Positions 16,001-25,541 of a stretch of DNA of 64,000 nucleotides are shown here, piece after piece (positions within the stretch are counted from its first letter, which is position 1; every line of letters starts with the position of its first letter). Made by a program: the position numbers and the translations under genes. The DNA lies in contig CALDLA010000009.1 of NCBI GenBank assembly GCA_937898415.1, positions 1-64,000 of the forward strand, in the 5' to 3' direction. The stretch is from an uncultured Prevotellaceae bacterium (GTDB taxonomy: Bacteria > Bacteroidota > Bacteroidia > Bacteroidales > Bacteroidaceae). The notes under the pieces were generated by a model. It saw only the letters and a program-made list of their open reading frames with translations, was not told the DNA's origin and searched no databases.

Positions 16001-16361
16001 TGGCTACCTGCTGACTCAGAAACTCGGGGGCATGAATGTAGAGGGCCGTTGTGAACTCGGGAACCTTGATGACGAACGTTCCGTCCTCGCCGGTCATGGC
16101 CGTATAATTGATGTCGTTGAGTGCCTGCACCATGATACCGGCCAGGGGCTTCTTGGTAGCGGCATCGATGCAGACGCCGGAAATCTCCACGGTCGGGTAA
16201 GTCGGTAGCTTGACCACAGGTTTCTTGACAACCTTAGCGGCGGTTACGTCATCATCGTCATCGTCCTGCGCAAAGCCCGGCAGCGTGCCAATAGCCAACA
16301 GACAACAGCCCATCACCGTGATTTTGCAGGTTCGCTTGCTTATCATTGATATCGTATTCAT
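13038..16361 (-). CDS. SusC/RagA TonB-dependent outer-membrane transporter (second pair)
   Basis: About 1107 residues from ATG 16361. Order: signal peptide (MGCCLLAIGTLPGFA), an acidic DDDDDD stretch, a carboxypeptidase-regulatory-like Ig domain (VEISGVCIDAATKKPLAGIM), the plug with the family motif ALYGAKGAAGVILISTKRG, and the 22-strand barrel ending in the Phe-rich LGRTFTLGLKINL. It imports a ligand captured by its SusD partner, using TonB energy. The two SusC proteins of the operon are only distantly alike, so the pairs probably handle different ligands or arose long ago. Confidence 0.94.
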   Translation of the reverse strand: MNTISMISKRTCKITVMGCCLLAIGTLPGFAQDDDDDDVTAAKVVKKPVVKLPTYPTVEISGVCIDAATKKPLAGIMVQALNDINYTAMTGEDGTFVIKVPEFTTALYIHAPEFLSQQVAIGPKGTVGNIEMLSDKFRPMYGKSNTIGAQAETNIVNTTSQTVETDIEGSLGADVRSISRSGGPGYGSAMFVRGLNSLTSNAQPLIVVDGVVQDMQQTRIALHDGDYTNLMLNINPEDIEKVTVLKNATALYGAKGAAGVILISTKRGHSMATRIDANIGVGVVLKPRLPDMMDAAQYRVYATEMLGTYPDISNYTDPLTFKFLIDDPSKYYYAKYHNSTDWKDEVYHTAMTQNYNINVQGGDDVGMYNLSLGYTDGQSTARRNGFNRLNVRFNTDINIISRLTTRFDMSYAKINRDVFDNGAPSSLTEGTISSPTFLALIKSPFLNPYTYNNVTRKLSSTLAEADDYLTVLDSDLTLGNPTALLANGDAINKNRVEMTHFNTVIAPRFEFNNSLTLTEVFSYTLDRVSQRYYRPKDGMPTFLIDGLGYVQNKAMSMFSKETAVMSDTRLEWTKQLREHHVNAFAGIRYSSFAYDDNQPEGQYSSAGNDKTPNISEKMDFVDATGVDDEWRSLTWYGNVDYNYRNRYFAQVSLALESCSRFGEEADGGISIGGVKWGLFPNVQLGWLITNEAWFPKVKGLNYLMLKAGYDISGNDDISGNAARTSFNVTKYLYKSTAAVLDNIGNESITWEQTNKLNLGLRAYMLNNRLGIDFDYYFNHTSNLLTLKTFENPVAGINSYWSNGGSLDNTGFEVTVTAKPVVMNRLNVEVGVSAGHYVNKVKSLPNDSKLYVGGEKTAQGFTSSIYGKDNIATIVGQPVGVFYGYKTDGVFATDQEAAAAGRGGYLALIDETGARQEFKAGDVHFVDINGDGIIGEADKTIIGNPNPDIYGNIFANVNWKNLTLHIGFNYSLGNDIFNYQRSLIEGGFNFYNQTTAMTNRWRADGQKTDIPRISYNDPMGNSRFSDRWIEDGSYLRLKTVNLTYKVPVNYSWLQGLSIWAEANNLVTITRYLGNDPEMSVANAVLYQGIDNGNVALGRTFTLGLKINL

Positions 16362-16394
16362 CTTCAATACTTTTTATAGTTTGCATTTATTTGG

Positions 16395-18122
16395 TCATTC
16401 TCCCTTATCGTACTTGTAATCGGGGTACTCCTTCAAGTAATCGTCAAGCTCCTTGGGCCGCAAGATGATGCAGTCGATGCGTAACGTGCGGTCGTAGTTC
16501 AGACGATCACGGTTAGTGACGCTGCTGCTGACACGCAGGTAGGGGTAGTAGTTACCCGTTCCGGCGTAGGCCATCGGGAAGGTGAAGTCACCAAGATAGA
16601 TGGTGTCAATCTTGGTGGTATCGCTGACGAAGTTCGACTCTGCCACCCACTTACGGTTGCTATCGTCGTTGATGCCCGACGCATCAGCATAGCCCATCGA
16701 CACGCTGAAGCGGTTGGGTTTGTTGGTACCCACCGTGCTGGTGATGTGGGGAGGAACGATGACGATGTAGATGCTATAGGTCGTAGAGCGGACATCGGGC
16801 AGGTAGTAGTCCACTTCGGGGTTGACGTTCGAACTGGCAGGCTGCGCTTCGAGGTAGACATCCTTAGAGAGGCGTCCGGAAATCTCGGGGTTCTGGTTCT
16901 CACCCACGACGGTGACACGCTGCACGGGTTCATACACATTATTCGTATTGGCGAGATACTGCGACGTTTCGCCCTCGACCACGATTTCCGGGTTCCAGAA
17001 CAGCCAAGGCTGCATGCGGAGGCTGTCGGTAATCCAAGCGATACCGTTACTGCAAGTGTAACGTGTGGCACCATGAAGCAGCGATGCAGCATCCTCGGAA
17101 TACACCTTCCTACGGAGGGTACTGTAAAGGGAGTCGCACTGCAGGGTCTCGCCCGTATTCAGCGTCTTCAGCTTCTTGTTGTCATAGAGGTTGTTGTTGT
17201 AATACAGGTTTGCAGTCAACATGCGGTTGACCATAGAGTCCTGCAGATACTGGACATCGGCTATCTCAACTTTCGTCTTCAGCTTAGTCGCCAAATCCTC
17301 AATGAACTCGAACGAGGGCACGTAGTGGAAGTACTGGCTGACCTTCTCCTTAGCCTTGGTCCACGCATCGTTGGTGGGGATAATCATCGAGTAATTACTG
17401 TCCTCGCGGTTGATGTAGGCATAGTAGTCAGCGAAGAGATCATTGTGCTCATCGAAGACGGAGTCCAGATAGGTGATCTCACCGTTCACGGTGGGTCCCT
17501 GAACACTCTTATACTCGTTCAGTTTCTTTACGTCGTAACTGTGATAGAAGTTGCTGATGGAGTCGATGGGGAATTCGTTGGCATTCAGCGACTCATAAAT
17601 ATTCTGCACAAACGGGATCTTGCCACCCAACAGGTGGATGGTGCCGTTTTCCGACGCCAGGTTGGGACGCACCACGCTGATCCCCTGCATATCGTAGTAC
17701 AGGTCTCCATTGAAGTGCGCCAGCTTCTCGTTAAGCGTGTAGATGGGCAGGTTGTCAAGTACACCCGAAGCGGGATAGTTACTGCGGGCTATGTGGTTCT
17801 CGATGAATTCCCTGCGCAGCCGTTCGTCACTAAAGGCGTTTACCGTCTCATAGTCGAAACTGCCGTTGACCGGCGCCCAGACGGTGTAGGTCTGCGACGC
17901 GTTGAGGACAGCATCATAGTCCACCTTCTTCAGCAGCGATGCAAACTGCGAGAGGTTGTCGGTATTGGCAATGTTCTCCCAAAGCGTGGACTGCTGAGTG
18001 TCCAACAGTTCCGAGTTGGCATCGTAGTGGTCATCCCAGTCGGCACAGCCGTCGAAAGCTGTGGCACCGCCACAGCACAACGAACAGGCGATGAGATATT
18101 TGGTTATATTCTTGCTATTCAT
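16395..18122 (-). CDS. Fasciclin (FAS1) domain lipoprotein, 575 aa
   Basis: Lipoprotein signal KYLIACSLCCGGATAFDGC. Two FAS1-like modules: the first from about residue 45 (WENIANTDNLSQFASLLKKV, then QTYTVWAPVNGSFD), the second from about residue 205 (DSNYSMIIPTNDAWTKAKEK). The C-terminal 150 residues are a beta-rich domain (DYYLPDVRSTTYSIYIVIVP) of unknown type. FAS1 domains mediate adhesion in many systems; in Bacteroidota they often ride in SusC/SusD operons as surface-exposed partners. Spacing of 27-40 bp to both neighbours indicates co-transcription. Confidence 0.85.
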   Translation of the reverse strand: MNSKNITKYLIACSLCCGGATAFDGCADWDDHYDANSELLDTQQSTLWENIANTDNLSQFASLLKKVDYDAVLNASQTYTVWAPVNGSFDYETVNAFSDERLRREFIENHIARSNYPASGVLDNLPIYTLNEKLAHFNGDLYYDMQGISVVRPNLASENGTIHLLGGKIPFVQNIYESLNANEFPIDSISNFYHSYDVKKLNEYKSVQGPTVNGEITYLDSVFDEHNDLFADYYAYINREDSNYSMIIPTNDAWTKAKEKVSQYFHYVPSFEFIEDLATKLKTKVEIADVQYLQDSMVNRMLTANLYYNNNLYDNKKLKTLNTGETLQCDSLYSTLRRKVYSEDAASLLHGATRYTCSNGIAWITDSLRMQPWLFWNPEIVVEGETSQYLANTNNVYEPVQRVTVVGENQNPEISGRLSKDVYLEAQPASSNVNPEVDYYLPDVRSTTYSIYIVIVPPHITSTVGTNKPNRFSVSMGYADASGINDDSNRKWVAESNFVSDTTKIDTIYLGDFTFPMAYAGTGNYYPYLRVSSSVTNRDRLNYDRTLRIDCIILRPKELDDYLKEYPDYKYDKGE

Positions 18123-18161
18123 AATCTTCAGTTTTCAATGTTCAATCTTCAATTTCCAATC

Positions 18162-20243
18162 TTAGTACATGTCCTCCACGTAGCGGGTGTTGTTATAGAC
18201 GTTCTCCGGACAGAACTCGATATAGTCCAGGTGGAACTCGCCCTGTGGATTCTCAATCACACTCTTACAGCGTACCCAGTAATCGCCCTGCTTAAACTCC
18301 TGGCGTGCGACGATACGGCGCAAGTCCTTGGGGTTGTTGCGGGCATAGCTACCAGAGTTGACGCCGACGGTATAATAAAGAGGTCCGCGCATGTAACCGA
18401 GGTTACGCATGTTGGCGTCGCTCTCAATACCGCTGTCATCAAGCTTGGTCCAGTCGCACCAGCCCGTCACAGCGTCGGGCGTCAGGTTACTGTTGTTGGC
18501 AGGAATGTGACGCATGTCAAGAGGAATGTCAAGCGCCTTCATCGTTGTCAGGTCAGAACTGCTGCCGAGGTAGAACTGCAGCATGCCTCGCTGAGGATCC
18601 TCAGCGGTATAACCCACGCGCAGTTCGTAGGTGCCATCGGGTACCGGCGGCAGACGGAAGGAGAAGTCATAGTTACCCATGCAGTTAAACTCGTCCTCCT
18701 GATAGTTGCTCCAGCTGCTGCCGCGACCCGGGAAGTAGTAGAAGCGGGTGTCCTCGCCGTTATAGATGGCCAGGTTCTTGAAGAACTTCGGTGGGAAGCG
18801 GATGTAGTCACAGTTAGCGTGACGTCCGTCTGTACCCTGAAGACCACCGTTGAGGGCTTTCACCTGTGAATAGGATATCCAGCGGAACGAGTTGGACATC
18901 ATCTCGCCGAAGATGGCGGTATCGTCAATACGGATGCGCTCGTTCAGGGCGCCGCGCGGCACCTTGCTGTCATAGACGAGGATATCGTTCACTGGATGGA
19001 TATAGCCGTTAAGCGAGGATATCTGAGAGCTGGAGCCCTTCAGGTCGATACCTTCGAACAAGACGGAATGCATACCGGCCGTGCCAAGTTCGGCCACCAT
19101 GTCGGTGAGCGAGTTGTTGGCTATCCAACGGTTGATATAGAGTTTACTGCTATTTCTCGTAATCTTAAGCATCGTGTAGGGCAACATAGTCTCGTAATAC
19201 TCCACAAGCGTGACCTTGGAAATCTGGTTGCTGGAGATGACGAGCTTGTCGTAGGGAATCTTGTATTCCAGGATATGATAGCGCAGGAACATGTTCAGGG
19301 TGTTCCACGGGTTTGCATAGTCTGTCTCGGTGCTCACCTTGATGTCATGATTACGGGCATAGTCATACCAGCCTGCATCCTTGTCAGCACAATGGCCGTA
19401 CACCTCGTTGGCATAGGCCTTCAGGTCTTCAATGTTGTTGATTCCCTTATCGGCCAGGGCCTGGTCGGTCTCGGGGAAGATGGTGTAGCCCAGCTCGCAC
19501 TTTTCAGGGGTGTAAAACTTACGTTTGTTGTCCACTTGCCCCACATCGGTAGTGCTGACGGCATTCAGCGAGTCGGCGAGTCCCGTCAGTTTCAAGGCCT
19601 GCGTGAAGATGGTGAACAGGTCGGGATGGCTGTCCAGCTCACCGGCAATCAGCATGTTCGAACGGAGGATGACATGGTCTATCTCATGCAGGACGCCGTT
19701 CTCCAACTCGTTGTCCATGCTGGTGATGGTGGACGCACGGCTAACGACCAGTGCTCCTGACTCCGGGTCGATACTGGTGTTGATATCACGACCCAGCATG
19801 GTCTTGATGGTCATGCCATTGCCCATGTCGACACCCATCATCTCTGTGGACAACAGGTGGAACAAGGCAATGTCTTCGCAGAGCGAGTCGGTAAGACCCT
19901 CCAGGCTCTTGGCCGTCATGCCGTTATGGGGGAAGTCTACGTTGACGGGGTCGTCATACAGACTGTCGATGTAAGCTTGAACGGCATCGTTATCCGGAGC
20001 AAAGCAGGTGTAGGTGCCGTAGGCGGAAAGGATCTTGTCGTAGCCAATTCTCGACAGGATGTAATTGAAGCTGCTGAAGCGGTCGCTACGGTTCACCAGA
20101 TAGTCCTCAATCGTCTCACCCGTAAATGTATAAAGGTTCGATTCGTCAATGTCTTCCTTACAGGAGACAAACGGTGAGAAGATGGCGGCTGTACCGCAGA
20201 ACAACAGCCCCTTCACAATGTATTTCTTTATCTTCGTATTCAT
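18162..20243 (-). CDS. Fasciclin (FAS1) domain lipoprotein, 693 aa
   Basis: Start at ATG 20243 (a TTG 12 bp upstream is possible but less likely). Lipoprotein signal IKKYIVKGLLFCGTAAIFSP...C. The first FAS1 module spans about residues 45-200 (RFSSFNYILSRIGYDKILSA, GTYTCFAPDNDAVQAYIDSL, ending HEIDHVILRSN); a second, more divergent module follows. The last 200 residues are a beta-sandwich-like domain (SFRLPPVPDGTYELRVGYTA) that may bind ligand. It stands directly downstream of the first SusD gene. Role inferred: a surface glycoprotein or ligand-binding accessory of the transport complex. Confidence 0.83.
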   Translation of the reverse strand: MNTKIKKYIVKGLLFCGTAAIFSPFVSCKEDIDESNLYTFTGETIEDYLVNRSDRFSSFNYILSRIGYDKILSAYGTYTCFAPDNDAVQAYIDSLYDDPVNVDFPHNGMTAKSLEGLTDSLCEDIALFHLLSTEMMGVDMGNGMTIKTMLGRDINTSIDPESGALVVSRASTITSMDNELENGVLHEIDHVILRSNMLIAGELDSHPDLFTIFTQALKLTGLADSLNAVSTTDVGQVDNKRKFYTPEKCELGYTIFPETDQALADKGINNIEDLKAYANEVYGHCADKDAGWYDYARNHDIKVSTETDYANPWNTLNMFLRYHILEYKIPYDKLVISSNQISKVTLVEYYETMLPYTMLKITRNSSKLYINRWIANNSLTDMVAELGTAGMHSVLFEGIDLKGSSSQISSLNGYIHPVNDILVYDSKVPRGALNERIRIDDTAIFGEMMSNSFRWISYSQVKALNGGLQGTDGRHANCDYIRFPPKFFKNLAIYNGEDTRFYYFPGRGSSWSNYQEDEFNCMGNYDFSFRLPPVPDGTYELRVGYTAEDPQRGMLQFYLGSSSDLTTMKALDIPLDMRHIPANNSNLTPDAVTGWCDWTKLDDSGIESDANMRNLGYMRGPLYYTVGVNSGSYARNNPKDLRRIVARQEFKQGDYWVRCKSVIENPQGEFHLDYIEFCPENVYNNTRYVEDMY

Positions 20244-20270
20244 AATCTTATGCAATTTCTGTGATAACGA

Positions 20271-22043
20271 TTAATTCTTGGAAGTAGACTTCTCCTGTAT
20301 GAAGACAGGATTCTGTTTCAAGAGGTTATTGACCTTGAGCTCACTCTCCTGAATAGGCCAGTAGAGATAGGGTTCGGTCTTCATCTTGTAGGAGATGGCA
20401 TCGCCGCCGCTGTCGACATACTTCCTGACAATCTGCAGCAACATTGGCTTGTAAAGTGCTGGCCAACTTTCGGTATCGGCCAGTCGCTGACGACCGTTGA
20501 CGCCCTCCATGTGGCGGTAGCAGAAGCGCATGAGGTCGAACCAGCGCTTACCCTCGAAGCACAGCTCGCGCTCGCGCTCGTTCATGACCAGCAGTTCCAT
20601 GCCGGTCTTCGTCTGGAAGGCATCAAACTTCAGCGTGTCGGTGGAGTTCTTCTTTATAGAACGTTTGTTGACAGACTGCACCAGGTCGAAGGCTTTCTTC
20701 AGGGTCACGACGTCACTGTCGTTGGCAGCCGTCTCCACCAGGGCCTCGGCCTGCATCAGCATGATGTCGGTTAGGCGATAGACAATCCAGTTCTGTCTGA
20801 ACTCCTTGAACTGTCGGGAGTTGCTCTTTCTGGGACCGACGTTGGAGGTCACCTCGACGGTCGATCCTCCATCATCCACCATCTTACGAATGCTCAACTG
20901 CTGAGCCTCTTCGTTGTTGGCTTCGTACACATTGTTCCAGAAACGGTAGTCATTCTTCGAACAATAGAATTTCTTCGATTCCGAGGTATTGGCGTTGGCA
21001 GCCACTGTGCTAAACAACTGCGAGGCCATCAGGATACTGGTCGACCTATAGCTATTCTCATTGCCCGACTGATAATAATAGTTCTCCAGGGCCTGGTTGG
21101 AATTGTTGCGGCCGTTGTACTGCAACTCCAGGATGCTTTCACGTGAATTACCACTGCTGAAAATGGTGTATAACGCTTTGTCACCGTCTATCAGGTGGTA
21201 ACGATCCTCTTCCTTAGCAGTAATTTCCTTTTCCTGATAGAGCTTATAATATGCGTCTTTCGCGTTGATGACCGAGTCAGTCAGGGCAATGGCCTGCTGG
21301 TAGTCACTGTTACTGTGGTTCATGGAAGCCCGCCATAGGTAGATGTCGGCCATGAGTGCATGGACGGCATCACGGGTCATATAACCCCAATTGCGCCAGT
21401 CGCTACGTCCGTAGGAGCCAGAGCGCATGATGTACAGACGAGCCTCCTCCAAATCATCCAGACAGTGCTGAAGGACAGTCTCGGGATCACTCTGCGCCAT
21501 AGGCTCTATCTGACTGTCATCCTCGTATGAACGAGTGACGTAGGGGACGTCGCGGAAAGCGCGTACTAAGTAGAAATAGCACAGGCTTCGCAGAGCCAGC
21601 ATCTGGGCACGTACCACCTGGTAGTCGCCCTCGGTGAACTCTGGATCTTCGGCCATTACGTCGGCAGCATGGTTCAACACGATATTACAACTGTTGATGA
21701 CATTGTAGAAGGCGTCCCACGTGGCATATCTGTTAGTGGGCAGCAGGTTCACGGCACTGATGTTATCGAGCGTGTTGTCGTTGTAGTCCTGTAGCTTCAC
21801 CAACTCGTCAGAACGGAAACCGCCCCACATGATGAGCCGCTCCTGTATGTTATAGCTGATCATGCTCAGATAGCAGCCGTCCACCATCTGCTCCACGTCG
21901 GCCTTGGTCTTCCAGAAGTCATCACCCACGATGCGGTCGGTGGGATAGATGGTCAGGAAGTCGTTGCAGCTGGCAAGGGCGGCGGCGGCACCACAGCACA
22001 GCAGCCCCTTCACCATATATTTCTTTATGCTTTTGGTAATCAT
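20271..22043 (-). CDS. SusD/RagB-family surface lipoprotein (first pair)
   Basis: 590 residues, signal KKYMVKGLLCCGAAAALASC. The N-terminal SusD-like segment is clear (DFLTIYPTDRIVGDDFWKTK, ADVEQMVDGCYLSM) and the C-terminal RagB segment contains MNERERELCFEGKRWFDLMR, the most conserved SusD motif. It pairs with the SusC gene 48 bp upstream. Its signal peptide closely matches that of the downstream FAS1 protein rather than that of the other SusD, suggesting exchange of the 5' ends within the operon. Confidence 0.94.
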   Translation of the reverse strand: MITKSIKKYMVKGLLCCGAAAALASCNDFLTIYPTDRIVGDDFWKTKADVEQMVDGCYLSMISYNIQERLIMWGGFRSDELVKLQDYNDNTLDNISAVNLLPTNRYATWDAFYNVINSCNIVLNHAADVMAEDPEFTEGDYQVVRAQMLALRSLCYFYLVRAFRDVPYVTRSYEDDSQIEPMAQSDPETVLQHCLDDLEEARLYIMRSGSYGRSDWRNWGYMTRDAVHALMADIYLWRASMNHSNSDYQQAIALTDSVINAKDAYYKLYQEKEITAKEEDRYHLIDGDKALYTIFSSGNSRESILELQYNGRNNSNQALENYYYQSGNENSYRSTSILMASQLFSTVAANANTSESKKFYCSKNDYRFWNNVYEANNEEAQQLSIRKMVDDGGSTVEVTSNVGPRKSNSRQFKEFRQNWIVYRLTDIMLMQAEALVETAANDSDVVTLKKAFDLVQSVNKRSIKKNSTDTLKFDAFQTKTGMELLVMNERERELCFEGKRWFDLMRFCYRHMEGVNGRQRLADTESWPALYKPMLLQIVRKYVDSGGDAISYKMKTEPYLYWPIQESELKVNNLLKQNPVFIQEKSTSKN

Positions 22044-22091
22044 AATTCCTAAATCCTAATTTCTAATTACTCATTACTAATTACTCATTTC

Positions 22092-25000
22092 TCAGAATCC
22101 CACTTGGATGTTCATCGTTACCGACTTGCTTCGTGGTGTCTGAGAACCGTCATAGGCGATACCCCATGAACCGGGAGAGTGCTCAGGGTCGGTACCGCTA
22201 TACTTGCTCCAGCAGAATAGGTTCTGTCCAGAGAGGCTCATCGTCAGTCGGTTCATTCCCAATGACTTCAGCACCTTCTTCTTGAAGTTATAGGAAAGCT
22301 GTACGTAGCTCATTCTGACGAAAGAGGCATCCTCGACGTAGCGGTCACTTCCTAACCAGTTGTAACCGGTGTCGAACATGGCGCGCGGAATGTAGGTCAC
22401 ATCACCGTTCTTGCGCCAGCGCCAGTTGACGGCTGAACTTTGGTTGTAGGCGTTGAACATCTCCTCAAGGCCCATCTTGGCTGAGTTGACAATCTTGATA
22501 CCCTGACGATAGCTGAAACTCGTCTTCAAGGCCCAGTTGTCATACTGCAGGTTGAAGCCGAAACCGCCGTTGATGTGCGGGTTGGAGTTACCTAAGTAGA
22601 CGATGTCGAGCGAGTTGATCTGTCCGTCGTTGTTCACGTCCTCATAGATGGCGTCGCCACCCTGGAACTCATAGGTGGGGTCGCCGTCCTCGAAATTATA
22701 TACCTGACGGATGGGGTCGCCCTTGGAAGTCATCATCACCTTGCCGTCTCTATTGATGGCAACAGGAGCTGTCTTGCCCTTGGCCAGGAACTCATTGTTG
22801 ATGTAGTCTTCCAGCTGCTTGCCAGTCCATCCGTTACTCTGCTTCAGGTTCGTCAGGTACTCGTAGGTATATTGATAGACGCCCTTGTAGCGCAGTCCGT
22901 AGATAGAACCTAACGGGTTGCCCTTCTGAATACGGTTCAGGTATTGTCCGCGCTTACTGGAGTCCCATTCGGCGTTGATGCTCTCCAGCACGCTCTCGTC
23001 CATGTCGACAATCTCGTTGAAGTTCTGCGAGATGTTGAAGTTGGCGCTGACGGAGAACTTGCCGATGTTGACAATTTTATTCGCCGAAACATTCAGTTCC
23101 CATCCCTTGTTGGTCATCTCACCGACGTTAGCCCAAGACAACGACGAGAAACCTGTGGACGACGGGATGCGCACACCGCCCATCAGCAGGTCCTTGGTAC
23201 GCTTGAAGTAGTAGTTGAAGTCACCCGTGAGGCGGTCGTCAAAGAATCCGAAGTCGCCACCTAAGTTATATTGGGTCGTACGCTCCCACTTCAGTTCGTT
23301 CAGCTGCAAGCCTTCCAGATAGGTCACGCTACGCTTGTCAGAGATGGTACCGTACACACCCGACGTGTTGTACTTGGCATACTGTAGGTACTGTCCGTCC
23401 GGCTGACGTCCGACGATACCCCACGAGGGACGGAAGGAGAGCATGGAGAGCCACTTCTTCGACCACTTCATGAACGGCTCGTCGCTGATGTTCCAGCGGG
23501 CCGACAGACCAGGGAACCAACCCCACTTCTTAGAGTCGCCGAACTTCGTGGTACCGTCGGCACGGAGCGAGAAGTCAATAGAGTAGCGCGACATATAGGA
23601 GAAGTGTCCGCTGTAGATACCCGACATCGAGCGCCATTGTCCGTTGCCCGAGCTCATGCTTTCGATGGCAGTGTCTACGGTGGGCGAGGTGGTACCGTTC
23701 GGGGCATTGCGGTTCACGACGGTCTGGCTGTTGTCGTTGCCTGAGGTCATCTCCCAGCGGGCCAGCATCGTCAGGAACAAATCCTCGTTCGTGAAATGCG
23801 GATTCAGCGTCAGGGTGTGACGCGTGGTGAAGGCCAACGAGTTGTAGTCGTACACCTGGCTGCGGTTGTAGTTACCATTCGTCCATCCTCGGGTAGCCAA
23901 AGAACCTGGCAGGTATTTCGGCTCACTCTTCGAGAAGATGTCCATATAGACCAGTCCGCTGTAGTTCAGCTGTGTCGAGGAGTCGTCTTTGCTCAGCAGG
24001 TAGTAGTCCAAGCGGAACTCCGGCGAGATACGGTAGGTCTTCTCATCTCTCCACGCCAGATGGGCAATAGCCACGGGATTACCCAGGTCACGGATGGCAC
24101 TGAGCTGTGCTGACGAAGTTCCTGCAATGTAGGAACCGGCATCGTTGGCACTTGAGAAACCGGCAGCACGGAACTGTTCCTCCGTGGGGTCGGGCTGCAT
24201 GACGTAGAACTCGTTGGTATCGTTGCCGTTCATGTCCTGACGGTACACCGACATGTTAGGCGACAGTTTCTGGGCACGTCCCAGGATGTTGTCGTCGTAG
24301 TTACGGTGGTTCGACGTGTAGGTCAGGGGGAAGGTGGTGCGGAACGTGATGCGGTCAGAGACGAAGTAGTCCAGTGCCAGCTTCGTGGTGAAGCGGTCAA
24401 GTGTCTGCTTGATAATGGTACCGTTCTGGTGGTCGTAGCCGGCTGACACGCGGAAGTTGGCCTTCTCACCACCACCGGTGATGGTCAGGTAGTGGTACTG
24501 GCTCCAGCCCACCTGCTGCACCTCGTCCACCCAGTCGGTGTTGTTGTTCCAGTTCTCGAAGTCAGCCCATGAGCGGTTGTAGTTGATTTCGTTGATATTG
24601 GTCGTAGCCGAGGCACTCTGGGCGGGATTGTAGTACATCTCCTTCAGCATCATGGTGTAGTCGTCACCATTCAGCAGGTTGTAGCCCTTGGGCTGCCAGC
24701 TGGCCTGGACACGTAGTGAGTAGTCCACACGGGTCTTACCGCGGGCACCGCGCTTCGTGCGGATTTGGATGACACCGTTAGCACCGCGCGAACCCCAGAT
24801 GGCGGTAGCGGCGGCGTCCTTCAGTACCTGGATGTCCTCGATGTCCGACGGGTTCACCGACAGCAGCGAGGCGTAGGTCTCTTCATTGGCGTTCTGGAAG
24901 TCGAAGTTGGCATCGGGGTTGTCGAAGATGTTACCGTCGACGACAATCAGCGGCTCGGCTGAGCCGTTGATGCTGGTCACACCGCGCAGACGCATCGTCG

Positions 25001-25517
25001 TACCGGAACCAAGGTTACCTGAGTTGGCCACGATGTCGAGACCGGCAATCTGTCCTTGCAGAGCCTCGTCGGCCGATGTAAAGGCCAGACCTTCCACCTC
25101 TTTCATTGAGAAAGTCTGTGCGGCCACCGAGACCTCACGCTCGGGGATAGCCAGACCACCCTGATTGAACTTACGCTTGGCGACCACCGTCACCTCCTTA
25201 ATCTGCGTGGCGTCCTCCAGCTTGATATCGAAGCGGGTACGGGTGCCGATAGGCAGGGTGACGGTCTTATAGCCTACATACGAGATCTTCAGTTTGTTCT
25301 TTGCGTTCTTGACGGTCATGGAGAAGTTACCGTTCATGTCTGTCTGTGCGAAGGATACGTTACGATTGTTAGCATCAATCTCCACGACATTACACATCAT
25401 CACGGGTCCCATGGCGTCGTTGACAGTACCCGATATACGGGCCTCCTGTGCCAAGGCTGTCGTTGACAGTCCGCAGACGGCGCAGATGATACAGATGATA
25501 TATTTTATGCTATTCAT
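22092..25517 (-). CDS. SusC/RagA TonB-dependent outer-membrane transporter (first pair)
   Basis: 1141 residues. Signal peptide, carboxypeptidase-regulatory-like domain (ARISGTVNDAMGPVMMCNVV), plug with AAATAIWGSRGANGVIQIRT and the SusC signature LIVVDGN, then a long barrel finishing in SVTMNIQVGF. It forms the transport channel of the first SusC/SusD pair. Located second in the operon, 24 bp after the large FAS1 gene. Confidence 0.95.
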   Translation of the reverse strand: MNSIKYIICIICAVCGLSTTALAQEARISGTVNDAMGPVMMCNVVEIDANNRNVSFAQTDMNGNFSMTVKNAKNKLKISYVGYKTVTLPIGTRTRFDIKLEDATQIKEVTVVAKRKFNQGGLAIPEREVSVAAQTFSMKEVEGLAFTSADEALQGQIAGLDIVANSGNLGSGTTMRLRGVTSINGSAEPLIVVDGNIFDNPDANFDFQNANEETYASLLSVNPSDIEDIQVLKDAAATAIWGSRGANGVIQIRTKRGARGKTRVDYSLRVQASWQPKGYNLLNGDDYTMMLKEMYYNPAQSASATTNINEINYNRSWADFENWNNNTDWVDEVQQVGWSQYHYLTITGGGEKANFRVSAGYDHQNGTIIKQTLDRFTTKLALDYFVSDRITFRTTFPLTYTSNHRNYDDNILGRAQKLSPNMSVYRQDMNGNDTNEFYVMQPDPTEEQFRAAGFSSANDAGSYIAGTSSAQLSAIRDLGNPVAIAHLAWRDEKTYRISPEFRLDYYLLSKDDSSTQLNYSGLVYMDIFSKSEPKYLPGSLATRGWTNGNYNRSQVYDYNSLAFTTRHTLTLNPHFTNEDLFLTMLARWEMTSGNDNSQTVVNRNAPNGTTSPTVDTAIESMSSGNGQWRSMSGIYSGHFSYMSRYSIDFSLRADGTTKFGDSKKWGWFPGLSARWNISDEPFMKWSKKWLSMLSFRPSWGIVGRQPDGQYLQYAKYNTSGVYGTISDKRSVTYLEGLQLNELKWERTTQYNLGGDFGFFDDRLTGDFNYYFKRTKDLLMGGVRIPSSTGFSSLSWANVGEMTNKGWELNVSANKIVNIGKFSVSANFNISQNFNEIVDMDESVLESINAEWDSSKRGQYLNRIQKGNPLGSIYGLRYKGVYQYTYEYLTNLKQSNGWTGKQLEDYINNEFLAKGKTAPVAINRDGKVMMTSKGDPIRQVYNFEDGDPTYEFQGGDAIYEDVNNDGQINSLDIVYLGNSNPHINGGFGFNLQYDNWALKTSFSYRQGIKIVNSAKMGLEEMFNAYNQSSAVNWRWRKNGDVTYIPRAMFDTGYNWLGSDRYVEDASFVRMSYVQLSYNFKKKVLKSLGMNRLTMSLSGQNLFCWSKYSGTDPEHSPGSWGIAYDGSQTPRSKSVTMNIQVGF

Positions 25518-25541
25518 ATTCTATTATTCCTTAGATGGTTC

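Noticed and set aside
16746..18869. Open frame of about 700 codons on the plus strand opposite the FAS1 genes
   Set aside because: It is antisense to two well-supported FAS1 lipoproteins and has no known domain, promoter or signal; such long antisense frames arise from GC-biased third positions here.
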